The notes under the pieces were generated by a model, which saw only the letters and a program-made list of their open reading frames with translations, was not told where the DNA came from and did no database searches. Positions 48,709-59,579 of a DNA stretch of 64,000 nucleotides are shown here, piece by piece (position 1 is the stretch's first letter; each line of letters opens with the position of its first letter). A program made the position numbers and the translations under genes. Source of the DNA: Micromonospora noduli (lineage in GTDB: Bacteria > Actinomycetota > Actinomycetes > Mycobacteriales > Micromonosporaceae); NCBI RefSeq assembly GCF_003264365.1, contig NZ_PYAK01000008.1, positions 124,001 to 188,000 of the forward strand, in the 5' to 3' direction.

Positions 48709-49605
48709 TCAGTGGGCCGGGCGGGACTCGTAACGGGTCACTGTGGGGGAGTGGGCGTCGGCGGGGAGGCGGGCACCGGCGGCCCGGTCGCCGTAGAGGG
48801 TCCAGCGCAGGAAGTCGGTGGTGGTGGCGAGGACCGGGGCGAAGCCCGGATGGCCCGGTGTGAGGTACGCGCCGTGGTCCTGGCCGAGCAGGCTGAGGAA
48901 CGCGGCCGGCCCGGGGGTGCGCGCGTACGCGGCCCGGCCGACCGTCACCGGCACCACCGGGTCGGCCGTGCCGTGCACGAAGAGCACCGGCGCGGCCGGT
49001 CCGGCGAAGCTGCCCGGCAGCCCACCGCCGGCGATCACGATGCCGGCGCGTAGCCGGGCCGGGTGGCCCTCGCTGAACATGCCGGAGGTGGTGAAGCCGC
49101 CCGCCGAGTGGCCGGCGGCGGCGACCGAGGTCAGGTCGAGGTGCCCGGCGAGGGGATCGACAGGGCTCCGGTCGAGGCCGCCCAGAAACCGGATCAGTCG
49201 CCAGGCGTCGGCCGGCTGGTGGCGTACGTCGGCCCGGGTGAAGTTCGTGGCGCCCTGTCGGGTGTGCGGGTACGCCGGTGCGGCCACCACGAAACCGGCC
49301 CCCGCCCAGCGGGTGGTCAGGCCGGCGTGCAGCTCGGGCAGGCTGCCCAGCCCGTGGCTGTAGATCACCACCGGGAACCGTCCGGCCGCCACCTGATCGG
49401 TCGACGCCGGGTACCAGATCGTCACCGGCAGGGGGCGCGCCGAGCGCGGATCGAGGGTGAGCGTACGCACGCCGACGGCGTACGACCCCTCGGGCGCCCG
49501 ACGCGCCGACACCGGCCCGGTGGCCCCGCCGGCCGTGGCCGTGGCCGGCGCACAACCGGCAAGCAGCGCTGTCACCAGTACGGCCATCAGCCGGCCCGCC
49601 CCCAT
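48709..49605 (-). CDS. Chlorophyllase-like alpha/beta hydrolase lipoprotein (second paralogue)
   Basis: A 298-aa exported hydrolase. ATG 49605 gives a signal peptide with lipobox LLAGC (Cys about residue 18). The core parallels the protein at 45590-46555: AVGVRTLTLDPRSARPLPVTIWYPAS, FPVVIYSHGLGSLPELHAGLTTRWAGAGFVVAAPAYPHTRQG, elbow VAAAGHSAGGFTTSG, LFVHGTADPVVPV and GQDHGAYL. The shared SxxGxRxLxLDxxGRxLPxTxWYPA-type start and GHSAGG elbow make them clear paralogues. Located at the membrane or cell surface. Substrate unknown. Confidence 0.9.
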   Translation of the reverse strand: MGAGRLMAVLVTALLAGCAPATATAGGATGPVSARRAPEGSYAVGVRTLTLDPRSARPLPVTIWYPASTDQVAAGRFPVVIYSHGLGSLPELHAGLTTRWAGAGFVVAAPAYPHTRQGATNFTRADVRHQPADAWRLIRFLGGLDRSPVDPLAGHLDLTSVAAAGHSAGGFTTSGMFSEGHPARLRAGIVIAGGGLPGSFAGPAAPVLFVHGTADPVVPVTVGRAAYARTPGPAAFLSLLGQDHGAYLTPGHPGFAPVLATTTDFLRWTLYGDRAAGARLPADAHSPTVTRYESRPAH

Positions 49606-49762
49606 CGTTCCACGGTAGGTGCCCGGGCGGGCGTAGCGGCCCCGCCGTCCGGCTCGGGTGCATCCGCCACCCGGTCGGGTCACCTCCGCCGGCCGGGTCC
49701 ACCCCTGGGACGCCGCCGGCCGGGGACGGTGCCGCGTGACCAGCTTCGCTAGGGTCACCGGC

Positions 49763-49936
49763 ATGCCTGAGAACTACACGGACCCCAGCGGCAACACCGA
49801 GGCGTTCCGCGCCTTCAACCAGACGCCGGAGACTGCGGCGCCGACGGAGGCCCCGTCCCGCCTGCCGCTCATCATTGGTGCGGCAGTGGTCGTCGTGGTG
49901 CTGGTGGCACTCATCGCCTGGCTGGCGACCGGCTGA
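49763..49936 (+). CDS. Small C-terminally anchored membrane protein
   Basis: A 57-aa protein, ATG at 49763. A hydrophilic N-terminal 33 residues (PENYTDPSGNTEAFRAFNQTPETAAPTEAPS) precede one C-terminal hydrophobic segment (LIIGAAVVVVVLVALIAWLATG) with no tail, so it is a tail-anchored type protein. Function unknown. The gene is divergent from the second hydrolase and followed by a hairpin. Confidence 0.75.
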   Translation: MPENYTDPSGNTEAFRAFNQTPETAAPTEAPSRLPLIIGAAVVVVVLVALIAWLATG

Positions 49937-50011
49937 CCGAGTCGCCTGGCTGGCGCCGCACCGATCAGGTCGCCTGGCTGCGGCCGTACTGAACGGGCTT
50001 CACCGACTCGC

Positions 50012-50040
50012 GCGCACCCTCGGGCCTCCCGGGGGTGCGC
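50012..50040. terminator. Hairpin between the small membrane protein and ackA
   Basis: GCGCACCC (50012-50019) and GGGTGCGC (50033-50040) with an inner CGGG...CCCG. It lies just before the ackA stop codon and can terminate both convergent transcripts. Confidence 0.7.
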
Positions 50041-50043
50041 GCC

Positions 50044-51164
<1,121 letters not shown>

Positions 51165-51168
<4 letters not shown>

Positions 51169-53234
51169 GACGCCTCCTCGGTGGCCGCCTGGATGGCGGT
51201 GATCGCCACCGTGTTGACGATGTCCGGCACCGTGGCGCCCCGCGACAGGTCGTTCACCGGCCGCCGCAGGCCCTGCATGACCGGGCCGACGGCGACCGCC
51301 CCGGCGGAGCGCTGCACCGCCTTGTACGTGTTGTTGCCGGTGTTCAGGTCCGGGAAGATGAAGACGGTGGCGTGCCCGGCGACGGGGCTGTCGGGCAGCT
51401 TCGTGGCCGCCACCGCCGGATCGATCGCCGCGTCGTACTGGATGGGCCCCTCGACAAGCAGGTCGGGCCGGCGTTCCCGGACCAGCGCGGTGGCCGCGGC
51501 GACCTTCTCCACGTCGGCGCCCGCGCCGGAGCTGCCGGTCGAGTACGACAGCATGGCCACCCGGGGTTCGATGCCGAACCGGGCGGCGGTGTCGGCCGAC
51601 GAGATCGCGATGTCGGCGAGCTGGGCCGCGTCCGGGTCGCGGTTGACCGCGCAGTCGCCGTAGACCAGCACCCGGTCGGCGAGCAGCATGAAGAAGACGC
51701 TGGAGGCCACCGAGACGTCCGGCAGCGTACGGATGATCTCGAACGCTGGCCGGATGGTCGCGGCGGTGGTGTGCGTGGCGCCGGAGACCATGCCGTCGGC
51801 TCGGCCGGTGGCCACCATCAGCGTGCCGAAGTAGTTGGGCTGCGCAACGATGTCGTGCGCCAACTCGGCGGTGACGCCCCGGTGGGCGCGCAGCCGGGCG
51901 TACTCGGCGGCGAAGTCGTCGCGCCACTCGCTGGTGCCCGGGTCGACCACCCGCATGTCGCCGAGGTCGATGCCCAGCTCCCGGGTGCGCCGGGCGATGT
52001 CGTCCGGCCGGCCGAGCACCGTCAGCTCGGCCACTCCACGCCGTAGCAGGATCTCCGCCGCGCGCAGGATCCGCTCGTCGGTGCCCTCCGGCAACACCAG
52101 GTGCCGGGGCTTCGAGCGGGCACGGTCGATCAGCTCGTTCTCGAACATCAGTGGGGTGACCCGCGCCGACCGGCTGACCCGCAGCCGACGGGCCAGGTCG
52201 TCGGTGTCCACACAGCGCTCGAACGCGCCGAGCGCGGCCTCCACCTTGCGGGGATTGGACGCGCTGGGCCGGCCCTCGATGCGACTGGACGCGGCCACCG
52301 TGTCGTAGCTGTCGAGACGCACGGAGAGCACCGCCAACCCGGTGTTGAGGCCCTCCACCAGCCGCATCACCCTGGGGTCGGGCTGTTCGCCGAGGGTGAG
52401 CACCAGCCCGGCCACCGACACCTGCCCGGCCACGTGCGCGGCGCTCGCGGCGACGAGCAGGTCGGCCCGGTCCCCAGGGGTGATCACCAGGGCGCCCTCG
52501 GTGAGGTGGCCCAGCAAGGTCGGCACGTGCGCCGCGCCGACCACGAAGTCCAGCACGTCGCGACTGAGCGCGGCGTCGTCCCCGGCCAGCAGGGTGGCAC
52601 CGAGCGCCGCCGCCACCTCGGCCACCGTCGGCGCGGACACGCTCGGCACCTCCGGGATGGCGTACGCGGGGACCGGCAGGTCGGGCAGCGTCATCGGCTC
52701 GGTCACCCGGTTGGCGATCACCGCGAGCACCGTCGCGCCGAGGTCGGCCAGATCGTGGTACGCCCCCCGCATCGCCGACGCGACCGCCGCCGGCTCCTGC
52801 CCGAAGCCGTCCACCACCGGCACCACCACGCTGCCGAACTCGGTGGCCAGCCGGGCGTTGAAGGCCAGTTCCCGGGGGTGGGCCGGGTCGCCGGGCTCGT
52901 CGAAGTCACTGCCCACCACGACCACCGCCGGGCACTGCCGCTCCACCGCCCGGTAGCGCTCGACGATGGCGGAGATGAGCTGCTCCCGTCGGCCGTCGGC
53001 GACCAGCGCCGAAGCCTCGGCGTAGCTCGCCCCGGCCAGCTCGGACAGCGGCACCTCGACCCGGTAACGCTCGCTCAGCAGGGCGAGGATCGGGTCCTGG
53101 CCGGTGTCGGCCACCAACGGCCGGAACACGCCGATCCGTCCGACCTGGCGGGACAGCAACTCGGCGAGCCCGAGGGCGATCGTCGACTTGCCTCCGCCGG
53201 ACCCCACGCTGGTGAGGTAAACACTCCGAGCCAC
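51165..53234 (-). CDS. pta: Phosphate acetyltransferase (long form with AAA_26 and DRTGG domains)
   Basis: A 689-aa enzyme converting acetyl-CoA and phosphate to acetyl phosphate. The N-terminal P-loop domain starts ARSVYLTSVGSGGGKSTIALGLAELL (Walker A variant). A middle DRTGG-like domain (about 210-330, ALVITPGDRADLLVAASAAHVAGQVSVAGLVLTLGEQPD) follows. The catalytic PTA_PTB domain (about 360-685) contains RARSKPRHLVLPEGTDERILRAAEILL, GMVSGATHTTAATIRPAFEII, MLSYSTGSSGAGADVEKV, EGPIQYDAA and FIFPDLNTGNNTYKAVQR. The ackA start overlaps its stop. The long form is often allosterically regulated. Confidence 0.96.
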
Positions 53235-53253
53235 GTTCCCACCCCCTGCCCGT

Positions 53254-53309
53254 TGATCAAGAAGTTTGCGTCAGCTCCGGCCCCCATCGTGACCGAAAAT
53301 TCTTGATCA
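53254..53309. repeat. Intergenic inverted repeat (TGATCAAGAA type) upstream of pta
   Basis: Arms TGATCAAGAA (53254-53263) and TTCTTGATCA (53300-53309), perfect 10 bp with a 36-nt loop. The left arm contains the palindrome TTGATCAA. It lies 20 bp upstream of the pta start. Similar TTGATCA-rich intergenic sequences are, from memory, frequent in Micromonospora-type genomes. Confidence 0.65.
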
Positions 53310-53326
53310 CCGGGTGCGGAACGGGG

Positions 53327-53512
53327 TTAGGCGTCTTCGTCGTCGGGATCGTCTAGGCGGGCCAGGTAGGTGGCCAGGCGCTCGATGGGGGTTTCGAAGT
53401 CGGGGTTGAGGTCGACGAAGTCGCGCAGGCGCTCGCCGAGCCACTCCAGGGTCACCTGCTCCTCGCCCCGGCGCTCGACCAGCTCCTCGATGCCACGGTC
53501 GGTGAAGTACAT
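53327..53512 (-). CDS. DUF6104 family small protein
   Basis: A 61-aa acidic cytosolic protein, ATG at 53512. MYFTDRGIEELVERRGEEQVTLEWLGERLRDFVDLNPDFETPIERLATYLARLDDP is the DUF6104 pattern, conserved across actinobacteria directly next to the 2-oxoglutarate dehydrogenase gene. It has no recognisable catalytic residues and its role is unknown; a regulatory function for Kgd is only a guess from position. It is separated from kgd by a strong terminator and so probably has its own promoter. Confidence 0.85.
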   Translation of the reverse strand: MYFTDRGIEELVERRGEEQVTLEWLGERLRDFVDLNPDFETPIERLATYLARLDDPDDEDA

Positions 53513-53605
53513 GGGGTACGTCCTCGTGCTCGGCCCGGCTCGGGCCGGGCGGGTGGTGGGTGGATGGTCAACCGGCCGGTGGGTGGACCAGCGGACCTAC
53601 GAGAG

Positions 53606-53641
53606 CCGGGGCAGGACCGTGGTGAAACGGCCCTGCCCCGG
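53606..53641 (-). terminator. Terminator hairpin after kgd
   Basis: CCGGGGCAGG (53606-53615), internal CCGT...ACGG pairing, CCTGCCCCGG (53632-53641). It lies 20 bp beyond the kgd stop in the leftward direction. Confidence 0.8.
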
Positions 53642-53660
53642 TTTCCGTGCTCAGGTCAGG

Positions 53661-56600
53661 TCACGGGCGGGGGAGAGCCGCCTCGATCAGCGCGTTCTGC
53701 TCGACCTCGTGGGTCTTGGCCGAGCCGACCGCCGGGGCGGCCGCGGCCGGGCGGGAGATCCGCCGCAGCCGAACGTCCGTGAGGTGCTCCAGCAGGTTGA
53801 GCGCGACGAACGACCAGCCACCCTGGTTGGCCGGCTCCTCCTGCACCCAGGCGAAGTCCTCGGCGTTCGGGAACTGCGCGAGGGCGGCCCGGATCTCCTC
53901 CACCGGCAGCGGGTACAGCTGCTCCAGCCGGAGGATCGCGGTGTCGGTGACGCCGCGCTCCTGCCGGGCCTGGAACAGGTCGTAGTAGACCTTGCCGGAG
54001 CAGAGCAGCACCCGCTTCACCGCCTCCGGCGCCGGGGCGGCAGTGTCGCGCAGCACCGGCTGGAAGGTGCCGGTGGTGAAGTCCTCCACCGACGAGACGC
54101 AGAGCTTGTGCCGCAGCAGCGACTTCGGCGTGAACACCACCAGCGGCTTGCGCTTGGGCGACAGGGCCTGGCGGCGCAGCAGGTGGAAGTAGTTCGCCGG
54201 GGTCGTCGGGATGGACACCCGCATGTTGTCCTCGGCGCACATCTGCAGGAACCGCTCCGGCCGACCGGAGGTGTGGTCCGGGCCCTGACCCTCGTGGCCG
54301 TGCGGCAGCAGCAGGGTGATGGCGGAGCGCTGGCCCCACTTCACCTCACCGGACGAGATGAACTCGTCGATCACCGACTGGGCGCCGTTGACGAAGTCGC
54401 CGAACTGGGCCTCCCAGGCGACGAGGGCGTTGATGTTCTCCACCGAGTAGCCGTACTCGAAGCCCATCGCCGCGTACTCGCTGAGCAGCGAGTCGTGCAC
54501 GAAGAACCGGGAGCGGTCGCCGTCGCCGGTGAGCGACTTCAGCGGCAGGTAGTCGTCGCCGGTGCGGGAGTCGACCACCGAGGCGTGCCGCTGGACGAAC
54601 GTGCCGCGACGAGAGTCCTGTCCGGCGAGCCGGACGGTGACCCCGTCGTGCAGCAACGCCCCGAGCGCGATGATCTCGCCGAAGCCCCAGTCGATGTTGC
54701 CCTCGACGGACATCTTGGCCCGCCGGTCCAGCAGCTGCTGAATCCGCTTGTGCGGGGTGAAGCCCTCCGGCAGGTTGATGTGCGCCTCGCCGATGGCCTT
54801 GACCACTGACGCGTCGGTGGCGGTGTCGACCTGCGGCTCCGGCTCCTCCTCGCGGCGCGGCCGGTTGAGCTGGCGCGGTGCCGAGGCGGCGTCCCGGGTG
54901 GCCTTGAAGACCTTCTCCAGCTGCGCCTGGTAGTCGCGCAGCAGCTCCTCCGCGTCCTCCACGGTGATGTCACCGCGACCGATCAGCTCCTCGGTGTAGA
55001 GCTTGCGGACCGAGCGCTTCGAGTCAATGATCTTGTACATCTGGGGGTTGGACATCGACGGGTCGTCGCCCTCGTTGTGCCCGCGCCGGCGGTAGCAGAC
55101 CATGTCGATCACGACGTCCTTGTTGAACGTCTGCCGGTATTCGAACGCCAGCCGGGCCACCCGGACCACGGCCTCCGGGTCGTCGCCGTTGACGTGGAAG
55201 ATCGGCGCCTGGATCATCCGGGCCACGTCGGTGCTGTAGAGGCTGGACCGGCTGTACTCCGGGGCGGTGGTGAAGCCGACCTGGTTGTTCACCACCACGT
55301 GCACGGTGCCGCCGGTGCGGTAGCCGCGCAGCTGCGACAGGTTGAGGGTCTCGGCGACCACGCCCTGCCCGGCGAAGGCGGCGTCACCGTGCACCGCCAG
55401 CGGCAGCACGGTGTAGCCCTCCAGCTTGAGGTCGATCCGGTCCTGCTTGGCCCGGACGATGCCCTCCAGCACCGGGTCGACGGCCTCCAGGTGCGACGGG
55501 TTGGCCACCACCGACACCTTGACCGCGTGCTCGCCGTCGGGGGTGGTGAACTTGCCGTTCTGACCCAGGTGGTACTTCACGTCGCCGGAGCCCTGCGTCG
55601 AGCGCGGGTCCAGGTGACCCTCGAACTCCGAGAAGATCTTCTCGTACGGCTTGCCGACGATGTTGGCCAGCACGTTGAGCCGACCCCGGTGGGCCATGCC
55701 GATGACGACCTCGTCCAGCCCGTTCTCGGCGGAGGACTCCAGCACCTCGCCGAGCAGCGGGATCAGCGACTCGCCGCCCTCCAGCGAGAAGCGCTTCTGG
55801 CCGACGTACTTCGTCTGCAGGAAGGTCTCGAACGCCTCGGCGGCGTTGAGCCGGTTGAGCACGTGCTTCTGCTCGTCGGCGGACGGCTTCTCGTACTTGC
55901 GCTCGATCCGTTCCTGGACCCAGCGCCGCTCCTCCGGGTCCTGGATGTGCATGTACTCGATGCCGACGCGGCGGCAGTACGAGTCGCGCAGCACGCCGAG
56001 GATCTCGCGCAGCTTCATCCGCTGCCGGCCGGCGAAGCCGTTGACCGGGAACTCGCGGTCCAGGTCCCACAGGGTGAGCCCGTGCTGGAGGACGTCCAGG
56101 TCGGGGTGCTTGCGGATCTTGAATTCCAGCGGGTCGGTGTCGGCCATCAGGTGACCGCGCACCCGGTACGCGTGGATCAGCTCGTGCACCCGGGCGGTCT
56201 TGTTGATCTGACCCTCGGAGTTGACAGCGACATCGCGCATCCAGCGCACCGGCTCGTACGGGATGCGCAGGGCGGTGAAGATCTGGTCGTAGAACCCGTG
56301 CTCGCCCAGGATCAGCTCGTGCATCACCTTGAGGAACTCGCCGGACTGCGCGCCCTGGATGATCCGGTGGTCGTACGTGCTGGTCAGCGTGATGATCTTG
56401 CTGACCGCCAGCTCGGCCAGGGTGGCCTCGGACATCCCCTGGTAGGGGGCCGGGTACTCCATCGCGCCGACGCCGATGATCGCGCTCTGCCCCTGCATGA
56501 GCCGCGGCATCGAGTGCACGGTGCCGATGCCGCCCGGGTTGGTCAGCGAGATCGTGGTGCCGGAGTAGTCCTCCATGGTCAGCTCGTTGCGCCGCGCCCG

Positions 56601-57416
56601 TCGGACCACGTCCTCGTACGCCTGCCAGAACTGCCGGAAGTCCATCTGCTCGCAGCCCTTGATGGAGGGGACCACCAGGTTGCGGCTGCCGTCCGGCTTG
56701 GCGAGGTCGATCGCGATACCGAGGTTGACGTGTGCCGGGCGGAGCACCGCCGGCTTGCCGTTGGCCTCGGTGAAGGAGTTGTTCATCTCGGGGTGCTGGA
56801 CCAGCGCGCGCACCAGCGCGTAGCCGACCAGGTGGGTGAAGCTGACCTTGCCGCCCCGCCCACGGGCGAGGTGGTTGTTGATCACGATGCGGTTGTCCAC
56901 CAGCAGCTTGGCCGGGACCGCGCGCACGCTGGTCGCGGTGGGCACGCTCAGCGACGCGTCCATGTTCTGGACGATCTTCGCCGCGACGCCCCGCAACGGC
57001 GTGGTCTGCGGGCCGTCGGCACTCGGCGCGGCGGCCTTGGCGGCCGGCTTGGCCGGAGCGGTCTTCTCCGGCGTGGCCTTCGGTGTGGCCGCAGCGGCGG
57101 GCTTGGCCGGCGCCGGCTGGGCGGCGGCCGGCTTGCTAGCGGTCGCCGGCTTGGCCGGGGCGCTCGGCTGGGCAACCGTGGCGGCTGCCTCCGGCTGACC
57201 GTCCGGCTCCGGGGCGGCGGCCGGCTTGTCCGAGGATTCGGCGCCGCGCGGGGTGCCCGCGCCCGGTGCCGGTCGGTAGTCGGCGAAGAAGTCGTGCCAG
57301 GCCGAATCGACGCTCGATGGGTCGGCGAGGTAACGCTGGTACATCTCCTCGACGATCCACTCATTCGGGCCGAAACCCGCCAGTGGGTTCTCCTGCGAAG
57401 TCTGCTGGGTCGACAC
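53661..57416 (-). CDS. kgd: Multifunctional 2-oxoglutarate metabolism enzyme (Kgd: decarboxylase/dehydrogenase E1 with fused E2-like domain)
   Basis: A 1251-aa actinobacterial fusion enzyme for the TCA-cycle step from 2-oxoglutarate to succinyl-CoA (and carboligase side reaction). N-terminal helix [35 protein letters not shown], an Ala/Pro/Lys-rich linker at about 60-135, a succinyltransferase-type domain ending TYDHR (His350) and the thiamine-diphosphate E1 region from about 380 on ([66 protein letters not shown]). It ends [43 protein letters not shown]. The lipoyl domain is absent, as in M. tuberculosis Kgd, which takes lipoyl from the PDH E2. Confidence 0.97.
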   Translation of the reverse strand: MSTQQTSQENPLAGFGPNEWIVEEMYQRYLADPSSVDSAWHDFFADYRPAPGAGTPRGAESSDKPAAAPEPDGQPEAAATVAQPSAPAKPATASKPAAAQPAPAKPAAAATPKATPEKTAPAKPAAKAAAPSADGPQTTPLRGVAAKIVQNMDASLSVPTATSVRAVPAKLLVDNRIVINNHLARGRGGKVSFTHLVGYALVRALVQHPEMNNSFTEANGKPAVLRPAHVNLGIAIDLAKPDGSRNLVVPSIKGCEQMDFRQFWQAYEDVVRRARRNELTMEDYSGTTISLTNPGGIGTVHSMPRLMQGQSAIIGVGAMEYPAPYQGMSEATLAELAVSKIITLTSTYDHRIIQGAQSGEFLKVMHELILGEHGFYDQIFTALRIPYEPVRWMRDVAVNSEGQINKTARVHELIHAYRVRGHLMADTDPLEFKIRKHPDLDVLQHGLTLWDLDREFPVNGFAGRQRMKLREILGVLRDSYCRRVGIEYMHIQDPEERRWVQERIERKYEKPSADEQKHVLNRLNAAEAFETFLQTKYVGQKRFSLEGGESLIPLLGEVLESSAENGLDEVVIGMAHRGRLNVLANIVGKPYEKIFSEFEGHLDPRSTQGSGDVKYHLGQNGKFTTPDGEHAVKVSVVANPSHLEAVDPVLEGIVRAKQDRIDLKLEGYTVLPLAVHGDAAFAGQGVVAETLNLSQLRGYRTGGTVHVVVNNQVGFTTAPEYSRSSLYSTDVARMIQAPIFHVNGDDPEAVVRVARLAFEYRQTFNKDVVIDMVCYRRRGHNEGDDPSMSNPQMYKIIDSKRSVRKLYTEELIGRGDITVEDAEELLRDYQAQLEKVFKATRDAASAPRQLNRPRREEEPEPQVDTATDASVVKAIGEAHINLPEGFTPHKRIQQLLDRRAKMSVEGNIDWGFGEIIALGALLHDGVTVRLAGQDSRRGTFVQRHASVVDSRTGDDYLPLKSLTGDGDRSRFFVHDSLLSEYAAMGFEYGYSVENINALVAWEAQFGDFVNGAQSVIDEFISSGEVKWGQRSAITLLLPHGHEGQGPDHTSGRPERFLQMCAEDNMRVSIPTTPANYFHLLRRQALSPKRKPLVVFTPKSLLRHKLCVSSVEDFTTGTFQPVLRDTAAPAPEAVKRVLLCSGKVYYDLFQARQERGVTDTAILRLEQLYPLPVEEIRAALAQFPNAEDFAWVQEEPANQGGWSFVALNLLEHLTDVRLRRISRPAAAAPAVGSAKTHEVEQNALIEAALPRP

Positions 57417-57692
57417 GGCCGGTAATCGCCTCTTTCACGCGGGTTTGTGTGGCACGCGGTGGGTCCGTCGCGCCCGATTAGGAGCACGGACTAGACGGCT
57501 CCCAGGCTACGCCGTACCGATCCCGCAGGCATTTCCGCCTCGGTCCCGTGGCCGGTTTCACAGAAGATGCCAGAAGTTCAGCAACGCCTGCGCGCACCGT
57601 GTCGAACTGATAACACCGGGCCGGTCGCCGAGGGTGACGCCCGACCCCGGAGCGGCCAGCCTGTCGGCGCCGCTCCGGGGTCGCAGACGCCA
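57417..57692. other. kgd promoter region and terminator of the ABC operon
   Basis: 276 bp between kgd and the ABC permease, both leftward. The hairpin at 57643-57682 belongs to the permease. The remaining about 220 bp should carry the kgd promoter; read leftward, CCGGTGTTATCAGTTCGACA near 57598-57620 holds a candidate -10 region (TGTTATCA). Nothing stronger was found. Confidence 0.4.
57643..57682 (-). terminator. Terminator hairpin after the ABC permease gene
   Basis: GACCCCGGAGCGGC (57643-57656) and GCCGCTCCGGGGTC (57669-57682), a perfect 14-bp stem with a 12-nt loop, 10 bp beyond the permease stop. Confidence 0.85.
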
Positions 57693-58505
57693 TCAGGCGA
57701 TGTCGCGCCGCCGGGTGAGCAGAACTCCGGCAATTCCGCTGACCAGCGCGTAGCCGATCAGCACCAGGGCACCGACCCACCAGGACGGTGTGAACTCCGA
57801 GGTGCCCTCCGTGATCATGACCTGGGACGCCACAGCGGGCCAGACCACCTGCCACTTGAGCACCGCCTGGCTGTCGAGCACGTTCGACAGGAGCAGGAAC
57901 AGCAGACCCACCACCTGGGTGCCGATCAGATAGAGCACCGCCGCCGTGATCACCGCACCGAGCTGGTTGGTGATCAGCGTGCCGATGCCCACCCCGAGGA
58001 TCGTCCAGATGGCGTAGGCCAGCAGGTTGAACAACAGCGCCCGCTGCACCGGCCACTCACCGAGCTGAGTGCCGTAGTCGTTCGCGGACAGGAAGATCGC
58101 GCCGGCGGCCAGGTCGATGAGCGTGGTCGCCAGCCAGAACATGAAGCCGAGCAGGCTGGCCGCGACGAGCTTGCTGACGATGACCGACGTTCGCCGGGGA
58201 GTCGTCAGGAACGTCGTGGTCGCGGTCTGGTGGAAGAACTCGTTGGTGACCATCAGGATGCCGATGAGCATCACGAACATCAGCCCGAGGTACTGGCCCG
58301 AGGTGTAGAGATTCGCCGCCTGCGCCGGCGCGGTCGCCTGCTCGGCGCTGACGCCGATCTCTTCGGCGTCGCCGCCGAGCGTCGTGACGAACAGCCACGC
58401 GTTGATCGCGAACGCCAGGGCGATCGAGAGGAACGCGCCGAGGGCCAGCCACCACCAGGTGCTGGTGGTACGGATCTTGAGTAGCTCGGATCGGACCAGG
58501 TTCAT
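57693..58505 (-). CDS. ABC-2-type transporter permease
   Basis: A 270-aa membrane protein, ATG at 58505 overlapping the ATPase stop (ATGA). It begins NLVRSELLKIRTTSTWWWLALGAFLSIALAFAINAWLF, as in lantibiotic/bacitracin-type ABC-2 permeases, with six hydrophobic segments, and a central VTNEFFHQTATTTFLTTPRRTSVIVSKLVAASLLG cytoplasmic stretch. With the upstream ATPase it forms an exporter. Similar pairs export peptides or drugs or confer self-resistance; the cargo here is unknown. Confidence 0.9.
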   Translation of the reverse strand: MNLVRSELLKIRTTSTWWWLALGAFLSIALAFAINAWLFVTTLGGDAEEIGVSAEQATAPAQAANLYTSGQYLGLMFVMLIGILMVTNEFFHQTATTTFLTTPRRTSVIVSKLVAASLLGFMFWLATTLIDLAAGAIFLSANDYGTQLGEWPVQRALLFNLLAYAIWTILGVGIGTLITNQLGAVITAAVLYLIGTQVVGLLFLLLSNVLDSQAVLKWQVVWPAVASQVMITEGTSEFTPSWWVGALVLIGYALVSGIAGVLLTRRRDIA

Positions 58506-59437
58506 CGGATGCCCGCCTTTCCGGCCGTCAGCTCCAGGAAGACCCGTTCCAGATCGGGCCGTTCGGTGGTCAGTTCGTGCAGCTCGACCCCGGCCGCGAG
58601 GGCGGACCGGCCGATCGTCGGGGCGTCCACCCCGCCGACCAGCAGCACGCCCTGCTCGTCGGTCTCGATGGTCGCCGACTGCGCCTTGAGGGCGGCGGAC
58701 AACGCCTCGGCCTGCGGGGTGCGGACCCGGACCCGGGCGCCCTGGGCCATCGACCCGAGCACCTGGTCGACCGGACCCTGCCGGACCAACTGCCCGGCCG
58801 CGATGATCACCACGTCGTCGGCGAGGAGCTGCATCTCCGACAACAGGTGGCTGGAGACCAGCACCGTACGACCCTCGTGGGCGAGGTTCTTGAGGAACCC
58901 ACGCATCCACCGGATGCCCTCCGGGTCCAGCCCGTTGGCAGGCTCGTCGAGGATCAGCACGCGGGGGTCACCGAGCATCGCGGCGGCGATGCCGAGCCGC
59001 TGCTTCATGCCCAGCGAGTAACCCTTGAACTTGCGCTTCGCCGCCGGGGTGAGCCCGACCAGGGCCAACGCCTCGTCGGCCCGCTGCTTGGGCAGCCCGG
59101 CCGCCGCGCAGATGACCCGGAGGTGGTTGATGCCGGTGCGGCCCTTGTGCGCGCTGGACGCCTCCAGCACCGCGCCGACCTGCCGCAGCGGGTTGGCGAG
59201 GTCGGCGTACCGCTGGCCGCTGATGGTGGCCGTGCCGGCGGTCGGCGTGACCAGATTCAGCAGCATGCGCAGCGTGGTGGTCTTGCCTGCGCCGTTCGGG
59301 CCGAGGAAGCCGGTCACCCGTCCCGGCGCCACGGTGAAGGACAGGTTGTTCACCGCCCGGACGTTCTTGTACTGCTTTGTCAGACCGGACACCACGATCT
59401 GACCGTCGCTGGTGGGGCTTCGCTGCCCGTCAGTCAT
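58502..59437 (-). CDS. ABC transporter ATP-binding protein (exporter type)
   Basis: A 311-aa ATPase, ATG at 59437. Walker A GFLGPNGAGKTTTLRMLLNLV, Q-loop in YADLANPLRQVGAVLE, signature GYSLGMKQRLGIAAAML, Walker B RVLILDEPANGLDPEGIRWMR and the H-loop VLVSSHLLSEM are all present. The C-terminal domain (about 220-311, VRVRTPQAEALSAALKAQSATIETDEQGVLLVGG...) is the DrrA/BcrA-type regulatory extension. Co-translated with the permease. Drug or peptide export is the likely class of function. Confidence 0.93.
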   Translation of the reverse strand: MTDGQRSPTSDGQIVVSGLTKQYKNVRAVNNLSFTVAPGRVTGFLGPNGAGKTTTLRMLLNLVTPTAGTATISGQRYADLANPLRQVGAVLEASSAHKGRTGINHLRVICAAAGLPKQRADEALALVGLTPAAKRKFKGYSLGMKQRLGIAAAMLGDPRVLILDEPANGLDPEGIRWMRGFLKNLAHEGRTVLVSSHLLSEMQLLADDVVIIAAGQLVRQGPVDQVLGSMAQGARVRVRTPQAEALSAALKAQSATIETDEQGVLLVGGVDAPTIGRSALAAGVELHELTTERPDLERVFLELTAGKAGIR

Positions 59438-59579
59438 CGTTCTCCTCCCGTGTGTGGCGTCGAGGTACGCCGTGGCACAGCGTGACGGCCCGTGGCAACA
59501 AGGTCAATCAGGCGCGGTCAGTACGTTTGCCTCCGTCGCGGGGTGGATGCGACTCATCCCTGCGGACTACGGCAGGGGT

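Noticed and set aside
55077..57425. 782-codon open frame antisense to kgd
   Set aside because: Shadow of the kgd coding sequence; no protein-like motifs, and the opposite strand has a fully recognised enzyme.
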